The position numbers and the translations under genes are program-made. From NCBI GenBank assembly GCA_035263705.1, contig DATFRA010000170.1, positions 1 through 6,005 on the forward strand: a DNA stretch of 6,005 bases, given 5' to 3'. Position 1 is the stretch's first letter. Each line of letters begins with the position of its first letter. This document shows positions 1-5,569 of the stretch, piece after piece. Under the pieces are notes generated by a model that ran no database searches, had not been told where the DNA came from, and saw only the letters and a program-made list of their open reading frames with translations. This DNA comes from DASZHJ01 sp035263705. GTDB lineage: Bacteria > Pseudomonadota > Alphaproteobacteria > ATCC43930 > CGMCC-115725.

Positions 1-154
1 GTTGCGCGGGTTCGGGGCTTTTTCCGTCAAGCATCGAGATGCTCGCATGGGCCGCAACCCGCGGACGGGAGATGCCGTGCGCGTCGCTGAGAAGCACATT
101 CCCTTCTTCAAGACCGGCAAGCAGCTGCGCGAGCGCTTGAACGAGCCGACCTGA
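1..154 (+). CDS. ihfB: Integration host factor subunit beta, 3' part
   Basis: The last 50 residues of a DNA-bending HU/IHF-family protein are present; the 5' end lies outside the window (the first whole codon is at position 2, the stop TGA at 152-154). The visible part opens with LRGFGAFSVKHR, the strand leading into the DNA-binding beta-arm. It continues with the arm-tip motif GRNPRTG, whose proline is the residue that intercalates between base pairs in this family. It ends with the C-terminal helix segment PFFKTGKQLRERLN. This spacing and the PFFKTGK..LRERLN ending fit the beta subunit better than HU or the alpha subunit. IHF is a nucleoid-associated heterodimer that sharply bends DNA in recombination, replication and transcription control. 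The following gene is lapA, the usual neighbour of ihfB in Proteobacteria, which supports the call. Nothing looks broken. Confidence 0.93.
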   Translation, partial: LRGFGAFSVKHRDARMGRNPRTGDAVRVAEKHIPFFKTGKQLRERLNEPT

Positions 155-200
155 CGCGGCGGCTGGCCTCGGCTCGGCCGGAGGCTGTAGGATTCCGCCC

Positions 201-512
201 GTGAGAATTCTTTACTGGCTGGGTACCGCCCTCGTGGCGCTGATCTGCGCGGTCTTCGCGGTGTCGAACCGTGCGGGGGTCACCCTCACGTTCTGGCCCC
301 TCGGCATGGAACTCGCTGCGCCGCTCTATCTGGTAGTGCTGCTGGCACTGCTCGCGGGCTTCGTGATCGGGCTCTTGGCGGCGTGGATCTGGAGCTGGGG
401 CCCGCGGCGGGTCGCGCGGCAGCGGGCTCGTCGCATCGAGATTCTGGAGCGCGACCTCGCGGCGGCGGAGCAACGGGCCAAGGGAACCGCGGTCGTCGTG
501 CCGCATTCCTGA
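201..512 (+). CDS. lapA: LapA-domain (DUF1049) small inner-membrane protein
   Basis: This 103-residue protein starts with GTG; an AGGA at 189-192 sits 8 bases upstream and supports that start. It has two hydrophobic segments, about residues 4-21 and 41-66. Between them is the family-typical stretch FAVSNRAGVTLTFWPL (19-34). The second helix has a small-residue G53/G57 face, and a basic, coiled-coil-like cytoplasmic tail follows (about 68-95, RRVARQRARRIEILERDLAAAEQR). In E. coli the family member LapA (YciS) works with LapB in controlling lipopolysaccharide assembly. Here no lapB lies next to it, so only the domain assignment is firm. Its position directly after ihfB is conserved in many Proteobacteria. 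Its stop overlaps the next start by one base (TGATG), so the downstream gene is probably translated by re-initiation. Family call strong; specific role inferred. Confidence 0.85.
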   Translation: MRILYWLGTALVALICAVFAVSNRAGVTLTFWPLGMELAAPLYLVVLLALLAGFVIGLLAAWIWSWGPRRVARQRARRIEILERDLAAAEQRAKGTAVVVPHS

Positions 513-1477
513 TGCGCAACCAGCCGCCCTACACGATGCACGTGCTGGGCGCCTCGGAGGTGGTCGCGGCCCTCGACTTCGAGTCCACCATCGAGGCGCT
601 CCGGCAGATGTTTCGCAGCGGCTCCGAGGTGCCGGTGCGGCATCACCACAGGGTGCCGGTCCCGGGCGGTCTTGACGCCACCCTGCTGCTGATGCCGGCT
701 TGGCAGACCGGGCGGTACATCGGCGTCAAGCTCGTCACCGTATTTCCGGACAATGGCGCGCAGTTGCTGCCCTCGGTGCAGGGCGCGTATCTGCTGATGG
801 ACGGTAAGACCGGCCGGCCCTTGGCGCTGATGGACGCACCGGCGCTGACGGCGCGGCGCACCGCGGCGGCCTCCGCGCTCGCGGCCAAATACCTGGCGCG
901 GCCCGATGCCGAGCGGCTCCTCATGGTTGGCACGGGGGCGCTTGCCTCGCATCTGATCGAGGCACATGTCAGCGTCCGGCCGATCAAGCATGTCGTGGTC
1001 TGGGGCCGCAACCTCGAGAAGGCAACGAAGCTCGCCCATCGCCTGAGCCGTCGGCATCTGACGCTGACCGCGACCGACGATCTCGCGAGCGCCGCGCGCG
1101 GCGCGGACATCATCTCCTGCGCCACCCTGGCGCGCGATCCGCTCATCCGCGGCCATTGGCTGAAGCTCGGCACACACCTCGACCTCGTGGGCGGCTTCAC
1201 GCCCGAAATGCGCGAGGCCGATGATGAGGTGGTGAAGCGCGCGCGCGTCTTCGTCGATACCCGCGAGGGCACCCTCAAGGAGGCCGGCGACGTGGTGCAG
1301 CCGATCCGCTCGGGCGTGCTCCGCGAGGACGACGTCGCCGGCGATCTATTCGACCTGACCCGGGGCAGCCGCGCCGGTCGCCGCTACTACGACCAGATCA
1401 CCATGTTCAAATCCGTCGGCACCGCGCTCGAGGACTTGGCGGCGGCCCAGCTCGCCCTGGAGCGTGTCACCACCTGA
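512..1477 (+). CDS. Ornithine cyclodeaminase/mu-crystallin family NAD(P)-dependent protein
   Basis: This 321-residue protein has the usual length for the family. I chose the ATG at 512, which overlaps the lapA stop; an upstream in-frame ATG at 383 would only add lapA-overlapping sequence, and Met9 (536) is an alternative. The N-terminal substrate domain shows RHHHRVPVPGG (43-53), GVKLVTVFP with K73, and TARRTAA with R116. These match the substrate-carboxylate-binding lysine and arginine of the family. The Rossmann part has the dinucleotide motif VGTGALAS (139-146). Where ornithine cyclodeaminases carry GGDCPG with the catalytic aspartate, this protein has VGGFTPEMREAD, with Phe229 in place of that Asp. 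True ornithine deamination is therefore doubtful. Relatives with this motif include imine (pyrroline-/piperideine-2-carboxylate) reductases, so a role in amino-acid catabolism, such as proline isomers or lysine, is plausible but unproven. No clear Shine-Dalgarno sequence is visible; coupling to lapA is likely. Confidence 0.88.
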   Translation: MRNQPPYTMHVLGASEVVAALDFESTIEALRQMFRSGSEVPVRHHHRVPVPGGLDATLLLMPAWQTGRYIGVKLVTVFPDNGAQLLPSVQGAYLLMDGKTGRPLALMDAPALTARRTAAASALAAKYLARPDAERLLMVGTGALASHLIEAHVSVRPIKHVVVWGRNLEKATKLAHRLSRRHLTLTATDDLASAARGADIISCATLARDPLIRGHWLKLGTHLDLVGGFTPEMREADDEVVKRARVFVDTREGTLKEAGDVVQPIRSGVLREDDVAGDLFDLTRGSRAGRRYYDQITMFKSVGTALEDLAAAQLALERVTT

Positions 1478-1486
1478 ACCGGAGGC

Positions 1487-1885
1487 TCAGCGCTTCGCCC
1501 GCATGGCGTCGACGCTCCAGGGGCCGGGTCCGGCGAAGGCGAAGTAGAGGAATACGAAGCTCAGGAGCGACTCCAGGTAGCCGCCGTTGACGATCGGATA
1601 GAACGACGCCCCCGTTAGCACGCGCCGCAGTAGGTAGGCGACCGCCATCTCGCCAGACATGATGAAGGCGGCTTCGCGAGTCCATAGCCCGAGCAGCAGC
1701 AGCAGGCTGCCAAAGATCTCGATAAGGCCCGCCAAGCCGAACAACGAGAACATCGTGAAATTCTGGGGCTGTGGCCCCGGCCATCCGAAATACTTCGAGA
1801 GGCCGGATTGCAGATAGAGCAGCGCAAGGAAGATCCGCAAGGCGCTCAGCATCTGCGGTTGCCATTTCTCCAATGTCGCAAGCAT
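1487..1885 (-). CDS. DoxX family membrane protein
   Basis: This 132-residue protein is the only minus-strand gene in the window. The start at 1885 is supported by a GGGGGA (complement of 1889-1894) just upstream, and the preceding in-frame sequence is proline/arginine-rich and unlike DoxX. Four hydrophobic segments are visible at about 12-28, 47-66, 72-87 and 104-118. Family-typical stretches are RIFLALLYLQSGLSKYFGWP (17-36), the TREAAF turn (69-74), and the C-terminal pair YPIVNGGYLE (96-105) and FAFAGPGPWSVD (115-126). DoxX proteins are small inner-membrane proteins of mostly unknown role; some have been linked to quinone or thiosulfate oxidation, others to redox stress. Nothing nearby (no thiosulfate genes) decides between these. 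It converges on the upstream cyclodeaminase-like gene with a 9-base gap and diverges from pyrF. Its GC is lower than its neighbours (53, 62 and 60% in three 60-base blocks I counted), partly expected for a hydrophobic protein. Confidence 0.9.
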   Translation of the reverse strand: MLATLEKWQPQMLSALRIFLALLYLQSGLSKYFGWPGPQPQNFTMFSLFGLAGLIEIFGSLLLLLGLWTREAAFIMSGEMAVAYLLRRVLTGASFYPIVNGGYLESLLSFVFLYFAFAGPGPWSVDAMRAKR

Positions 1886-2080
1886 GGTTCCCCCATTTGG
1901 TTCAGGAGCCCGATCCCTCCATGGCGGCGGGCTCTTCCGCCGCGAAGATGAGGCGTTTCGGCACCCCTGTTCATTCACATTTGCGTGCCCGTGAACCCGC
2001 CCGATTCGGCAGACTGGGCTCCAGCGCAGACACTCAAGTGAGCGGGTGATTACTTACGGCACAGCCGTTATAAAAAGGCG
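1886..2080. other. Divergent intergenic region between doxX and pyrF
   Basis: This 195-base region must hold the control signals for both doxX (leftward) and pyrF (rightward). Visible elements are a TTCAC/GTGAA inverted pair (1974-1978 and 1991-1995, 12 bases apart), also readable as GTTCA (1969-1973) with TGAAC (1992-1996). There is also a short palindrome, CACTCAAGTG (2031-2040), which extends as CTCA-AG-TGAG, and the promoter-like sequence listed separately. An open frame continues upstream of doxX but its composition does not look coding. I see no riboswitch fold or RNA gene. Which repeat, if any, binds a regulator is unknown. Confidence 0.6.
2046..2074 (+). promoter_or_regulatory. Candidate sigma70-type promoter of the pyrF-trp-accD run
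   Basis: The sequence TATAAA at 2069-2074 matches 5 of 6 bases of the -10 consensus. Exactly 17 bases upstream is GTGATT (2046-2051), which keeps only the TGA core of a -35 box (3 of 6). It lies in the AT-richest stretch near the start of a long plus-strand gene run. If this box is used, transcription would begin about 7 bases past the -10, at or next to the pyrF ATG, leaving almost no leader. The -35 is weak, so the box could be chance. Confidence 0.35.
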
Positions 2081-2788
2081 ATGAGCCCTGCCAACCCGCT
2101 CCTCTGCGCGATCGACACGGCGGATCTCGCCCGCGCCCGCGCGCTCGCGGCGGCCGTGGCGGGTGTTGTCGCCGGGATCAAGCTGGGTCTCGAGTTCTTT
2201 GCCGCCAACGGGCCAGCGGGTGTCCAACAGGTCATAGGCACCGATACGCCGCTCTTCCTCGACCTCAAGCTCCACGACATCCCCAATACGGTGGCGGGCG
2301 CGGTGCGCGCGGCGGCCGCGCTGGAGCCCCTGCTCCTGACACTGCACATCGCCGGCGGACCGGGCATGATGGAAGCCGCGCGGAACGCCGCGGATCTCGT
2401 GGCGTCCCAGGGCAAGCGCCGCGTCAAGTTGCTGGGCGTCACGGTGCTCACCAGCCTCGACGATGGCGATCTCTCGGCCGTCGGCCAGCAGGGCCCCGTC
2501 GGCGAGCAGGTGCAGCGTCTCGCGCTCCTCGCGCGCGACAGGGGCCTCGACGGCGTGGTTTGCGCGCCGCTCGAGGTGGCGGCGCTCAGGCAGCTGTGCG
2601 GCCCCGATTTCCTGCTGGTGGTGCCGGGCATCCGTCCCGCCGGCAGCGCGAGCGGCGACCAGAAGCGCGTCATGGGGCCGCGGGCCGCGATCCAGGCAGG
2701 CGCCGATTATCTGGTGGTCGGGCGCCCCATCACCGAGGCGGCGCATCCCGCTGCGGCGGCGCAAGCGATCCTGGACGAGCTCCGATGA
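2081..2788 (+). CDS. pyrF: Orotidine 5'-phosphate decarboxylase
   Basis: This 235-residue protein has a normal length for a bacterial PyrF. It converts OMP to UMP, the last step of de novo pyrimidine synthesis in the cytoplasm, as a dimeric (beta/alpha)8 barrel. The signature block FLDLKLHDIPNTV (59-71) carries the catalytic D61, K63 and D66. D12 (in AIDTAD) and K34 (in GIKLG) complete the active-site set with constant spacing to the E. coli numbering. The phosphate-binding C-terminal part has VVPGIRP (180-186), SGDQKRV (191-197) and VVGRPIT (212-218) with R215. The ATG at 2081 sits just before the first barrel strand (LLCAID). The only Shine-Dalgarno-like bases, AAGG at 2075-2078, are just 2 bases from the start, which is unusually close. 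The stop overlaps the trpF start (ATGA), so the two enzymes, both in paths drawing on PRPP, are likely translated together. Confidence 0.97.
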   Translation: MSPANPLLCAIDTADLARARALAAAVAGVVAGIKLGLEFFAANGPAGVQQVIGTDTPLFLDLKLHDIPNTVAGAVRAAAALEPLLLTLHIAGGPGMMEAARNAADLVASQGKRRVKLLGVTVLTSLDDGDLSAVGQQGPVGEQVQRLALLARDRGLDGVVCAPLEVAALRQLCGPDFLLVVPGIRPAGSASGDQKRVMGPRAAIQAGADYLVVGRPITEAAHPAAAAQAILDELR

Positions 2789-3435
2789 GCGTACAGGCGA
2801 AGATCTGCGGCCTCTCCACCGCCGAGGCGCTCCACGCGGCGATCCGCGGCGGCGCCCGCTTCGTGGGCTTCGTGTTCTACCCCAAGAGCCGGCGCAACGT
2901 TACCCCCGAGCTCGCGGCGGCGCTTGCGGCTTTGGTGCCGGAGGGCATCACGCGCGTCGGCCTCTTCGTCGATCCGACCGATGCGCTGCTCTCGGGCGTG
3001 CTCGGGCGCGTGCCCCTCGACCTCCTGCAGCTCCACGGCAGCGAGAACCCGCACCGCGTCGCCGAGATCAAGGCGCGCTTCGGCAAGCGCGTCATGAAGG
3101 CCGTTCCGATCGCGGGGCCCGACGATCCGGACGCCGCCGTGCCCTATCTCGACGTGGCTGACTGGCTGCTCTTCGACGCGAAGCCGCCGCGCGGCGATCC
3201 CAGGGCGCTCCCCGGCGGCAACGGACTTGCCTTCGACTGGCAGCTCCTGGGCGGCCGGAGCTGGAGCAAACCCTGGATGCTCTCGGGCGGCCTGACGCCC
3301 AAGAACGTGGCCGATGCCGTGGGAACCACTCATGCGCGGGTGGTCGACGTGTCGTCAGGCGTGGAAATCCGTCCGGGGATCAAGGATTTGGCTAAGATCG
3401 AGGAGTTCCTTGCAAGGGTCGGCACGCTAGCCTGA
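2785..3435 (+). CDS. trpF: Phosphoribosylanthranilate isomerase
   Basis: This 216-residue monofunctional TrpF catalyses the Amadori rearrangement of phosphoribosylanthranilate to CdRP in tryptophan synthesis. The N-terminal AKICGL motif supplies the general base C8. FVGFVFYPKSRRNV (26-39), VGLFVD (58-63) and LLQLHG (80-85) are the standard barrel strands. D131 in LLFDAKPPRG is the general acid. SGGLTPKNV (167-175) and DVSSGVE (188-194) form the phosphate-binding end. The start ATG overlaps the pyrF stop by four bases, and no longer start is reasonable because the motif lies at residues 5-10. It is not fused to TrpC, unlike in enteric bacteria, and no trpC is in the window. It is followed by a 74-base gap before trpB. 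Confidence 0.97.
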   Translation: MSVQAKICGLSTAEALHAAIRGGARFVGFVFYPKSRRNVTPELAAALAALVPEGITRVGLFVDPTDALLSGVLGRVPLDLLQLHGSENPHRVAEIKARFGKRVMKAVPIAGPDDPDAAVPYLDVADWLLFDAKPPRGDPRALPGGNGLAFDWQLLGGRSWSKPWMLSGGLTPKNVADAVGTTHARVVDVSSGVEIRPGIKDLAKIEEFLARVGTLA

Positions 3436-3509
3436 CGGCGCCATTTGAGCGCCCGTGGGATTGGCGCTACAACACGCACCCCACTCAATACTGACCGAGC
3501 CCCCGTCCC
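3436..3509 (+). other. trpF-trpB gap with possible alternative hairpins
   Basis: This 74-base spacer is the only wide joint in an otherwise overlapping run. AGCGCC (3448-3453) can pair with GGCGCT (3463-3468) around a 9-base loop. The upstream GGCGCC (3438-3443) can pair with the same GGCGCT (one G-U), so the two stems exclude each other. No T tract follows, so this is not a standard intrinsic terminator. A weak promoter-like pair, TTGGCG (3461-3466) and CTCAAT (3484-3489) with a 17-base spacer, overlaps the stem. No leader peptide with Trp codons is evident, and there is no clear Shine-Dalgarno sequence before trpB. Confidence 0.35.
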
Positions 3510-4721
3510 ATGCCATCTCCCAACACCTACCGTGCCGGGCCCGACGAGCGCGGGCATTTCGGACTGTTCGGCGGGAGGTTCGTGGCCGAAACGCTGATGC
3601 CACTGATCCTCGAGGTCGAGCGCGCGTACACCGCGGCCAAGCGCGACCCGGGCTTCGCCGCGGACATCGCCTATTACGGCGAGCACTACGTCGGCCGACC
3701 GAGCCCGCTCTATTTCGCGGAGCGCATGACCGAGCATTTCGGCGGCGCCAAGATCTATATGAAGCGCGAGGAGCTCAACCATACGGGCGCGCATAAGGTC
3801 AACAACACGCTGGGCCAGATCCTGCTGGCGCGCCGGATGGGCAAGCGGCGCATCATCGCGGAGACCGGTGCCGGCCAGCACGGCGTGGCGACGGCGACGG
3901 TCTGTGCGCTCTTCGATCTGCCCTGCGTCGTTTACATGGGTGTCACCGACATCGAGCGGCAGAAGCCCAACGTGTTCCGCATGAAGCTCCTCGGCGCCGA
4001 GGTGCGGCCGGTCACGTCCGGCACCGGCACGCTCAAGGACGCCATGAACGAGGCGCTCCGCGATTGGGTTGCGAATGTCGACGACACCTTCTACATCATC
4101 GGCACGGTGGCGGGCCCGCACCCTTACCCCGCCATGGTGCGCGACTTCCAGTCGGTGATCGGCGAGGAGGCGCGCCGCCAGATGCAGAAGGCCGAAGGCC
4201 GGCTCCCCGACACGCTGGTCGCCTGCATCGGCGGCGGCTCCAACGCCATGGGCTTGTTCCACCCTTTCCTCGACGATGCCTCGGTGCGCATGATCGGCGT
4301 GGAGGCAGCGGGGCTTGGAGTCGAGACGGGCAAGCACGCGGCCTCGCTCAACGGCGGCAAGCCCGGCGTGCTCCACGGCAACCGCACCTATCTCCTGCAG
4401 ACCGACGACGGCCAGATCATCGACGCGCATTCGATCTCCGCCGGCCTTGACTATCCCGGCATCGGCCCGGAGCACGCGTGGCTCCATGACATCGGGCGCG
4501 TCGAGTACGTGGCGATCACCGACCGCGAGGCGCTCGAGGCGTTCCAGCTCTGCTCGCAACTCGAGGGGATCATCCCGGCGCTCGAGCCCGCCCATGCGCT
4601 GGCGCAGGTGGCGAAGGTCGCGCCGGGCCTCCCCAAGGACCACCTGCTCGTGGTCAATCTCTGCGGGCGCGGCGACAAGGACATCTTCGCGGTGGCGGAC
4701 GCGCTCGGAGTGAAGCTGTGA
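3510..4721 (+). CDS. trpB: Tryptophan synthase beta chain
   Basis: This 403-residue PLP enzyme condenses indole with L-serine to give L-tryptophan within the alpha2-beta2 complex. LNHTGAHKVNN (89-99) holds the PLP Schiff-base lysine K96. AETGAGQHGVA (117-127) holds E118, equivalent to catalytic E109 of the Salmonella enzyme. GGGSNAMG (241-248) binds the PLP phosphate. D314 (SAGLDYPG) and E359 (IIPALEP) match D305 and E350. The C-terminal NLCGRGDKD has C385 where the enteric enzyme has S377, the residue contacting the PLP ring nitrogen; I believe Cys here is common in Alphaproteobacteria. The length and the N-terminal GHFGLFGGRFVAETLMP fit the standard TrpB1 type. The ATG at 3510 lacks a clear ribosome-binding site. 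Its end overlaps trpA (GTGA), as expected for partners made in equal amounts. Confidence 0.98.
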   Translation: MPSPNTYRAGPDERGHFGLFGGRFVAETLMPLILEVERAYTAAKRDPGFAADIAYYGEHYVGRPSPLYFAERMTEHFGGAKIYMKREELNHTGAHKVNNTLGQILLARRMGKRRIIAETGAGQHGVATATVCALFDLPCVVYMGVTDIERQKPNVFRMKLLGAEVRPVTSGTGTLKDAMNEALRDWVANVDDTFYIIGTVAGPHPYPAMVRDFQSVIGEEARRQMQKAEGRLPDTLVACIGGGSNAMGLFHPFLDDASVRMIGVEAAGLGVETGKHAASLNGGKPGVLHGNRTYLLQTDDGQIIDAHSISAGLDYPGIGPEHAWLHDIGRVEYVAITDREALEAFQLCSQLEGIIPALEPAHALAQVAKVAPGLPKDHLLVVNLCGRGDKDIFAVADALGVKL

Positions 4722-5569
4722 GCGAGACGCGCATCGCGCGCCGCTTCGTCAAGCTCAAGGCCGAGGGACGCGCGGGCTTCGTGACGTACCTCAGCTGCGG
4801 CGATCCCGACGCCGAGACGTTCGCGCGCATCCTCGCGGGACTGCCGAAGGCGGGCGCGGACCTGATCGAGGTGGGCGTGCCCTTCTCCGATCCCATGGCG
4901 GACGGTCCCGCGATCCAGGCGGCGGGGTTGCGCGCGCTCAAGGCCGGCATGACCCTCGCCAAGACGCTGGCGATCGTGCGCGCCTTTCGCCGCGGCGACG
5001 CGGAGACGCCCATCGTGCTGATGGGCTACTACAACCCGATCTACCGCTACGGCGCGGAGACGTTCTGCGCCGACGCGAGGGCGGCCGGCGTCGACGGCCT
5101 CATCACCGTCGATCTGCCGCCCGAGGAGGACGAGGAACTGCACGCGCCCGCGCGTGCGGCGGGCATCGACCTCGTGAGCCTCACGGCGCCCACCAGCGAC
5201 GAAAAGCGCCTGCCGGTGGTGCTCCGGCGCGCCACCGGCTTCATCTATCACGTCTCGATCGCCGGCATCACCGGGACCAAGTCCGCCGACATCACCGATG
5301 TCGCGAAGGCTGTCGCCCGTATCCGCCGCCACACGCCACTGCCAGTCGCGGTGGGATTCGGCATCAAGACGGCGGAGCAAGCTGCCGAGGTTGCGCGCGT
5401 CGCCGATGCCGCCGTGGTTGGCACGGCGCTGGTTCAGCGCGTGGCCTCCTGCCTCGACGACAAGAACCGCGCCAGGCCCGGCCTGGCCGAGGCTGTGCTT
5501 GGCGACGTCGCCGCGTTGGCCCGCGGCGTGCGCGGCGCGCGCCGAGCCAAGGCTGCCGTGAGCGGCTGA
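4718..5569 (+). CDS. trpA: Tryptophan synthase alpha chain
   Basis: This 283-residue (beta/alpha)8 barrel cleaves indole-3-glycerol phosphate to indole and glyceraldehyde 3-phosphate; indole is channelled to TrpB. LIEVGVPFSDPMADGP (49-64) carries both catalytic residues, E51 and D62 (E49 and D60 in E. coli). Y177 in FIYHVSIAGITGT matches Y175, and this stretch leads into flexible loop 6 that closes over the substrate. GFGI (213-216) and VVGTALV (232-238) bind phosphate. The GTG start at 4718 overlaps the trpB stop and has a GGAG at 4707-4710, 7 bases upstream. It is slightly longer than usual owing to a basic, alanine-rich C-terminal tail (about 268-283), which is likely disordered. The stop overlaps the accD start by one base. 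Confidence 0.97.
   Translation: MSETRIARRFVKLKAEGRAGFVTYLSCGDPDAETFARILAGLPKAGADLIEVGVPFSDPMADGPAIQAAGLRALKAGMTLAKTLAIVRAFRRGDAETPIVLMGYYNPIYRYGAETFCADARAAGVDGLITVDLPPEEDEELHAPARAAGIDLVSLTAPTSDEKRLPVVLRRATGFIYHVSIAGITGTKSADITDVAKAVARIRRHTPLPVAVGFGIKTAEQAAEVARVADAAVVGTALVQRVASCLDDKNRARPGLAEAVLGDVAALARGVRGARRAKAAVSG

Noticed and set aside
165..185. Hairpin after ihfB (GCCTC 166-170 with GAGGC 181-185) as a terminator
   Set aside because: The stem is only five pairs with a 10-base loop and is not followed by a T tract; it is too weak to call in GC-rich DNA.
383..511. N-terminal extension of the cyclodeaminase-like gene to the ATG at 383
   Set aside because: The added 43 residues overlap lapA, are Arg/Gly-rich and outside the family's usual length; the ATG at 512 gives the normal N-terminus.
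326..1177. Long minus-strand open frame opposite the cyclodeaminase-like gene
   Set aside because: Same shadow effect; it spans two recognised plus-strand genes and shows no recognisable motif.
1886..1978. N-terminal extension of the DoxX protein by 31 residues
   Set aside because: The extension is Pro/Arg/Ser-rich and hydrophilic, while the ATG at 1885 has a G-rich ribosome-binding site and gives the typical family start.
3330..4643. Long open frame on the minus strand opposite trpB (437 codons)
   Set aside because: It mirrors a clearly coding trpB, its protein is Arg/Ala/His/Asp-rich low-complexity without any domain, and long antisense frames are expected in DNA of this GC content.
4451..5380. 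Minus-strand open frame across the trpB-trpA junction
   Set aside because: It overlaps two well-supported genes, with arginine-rich composition typical of antisense reading of GC-rich genes.
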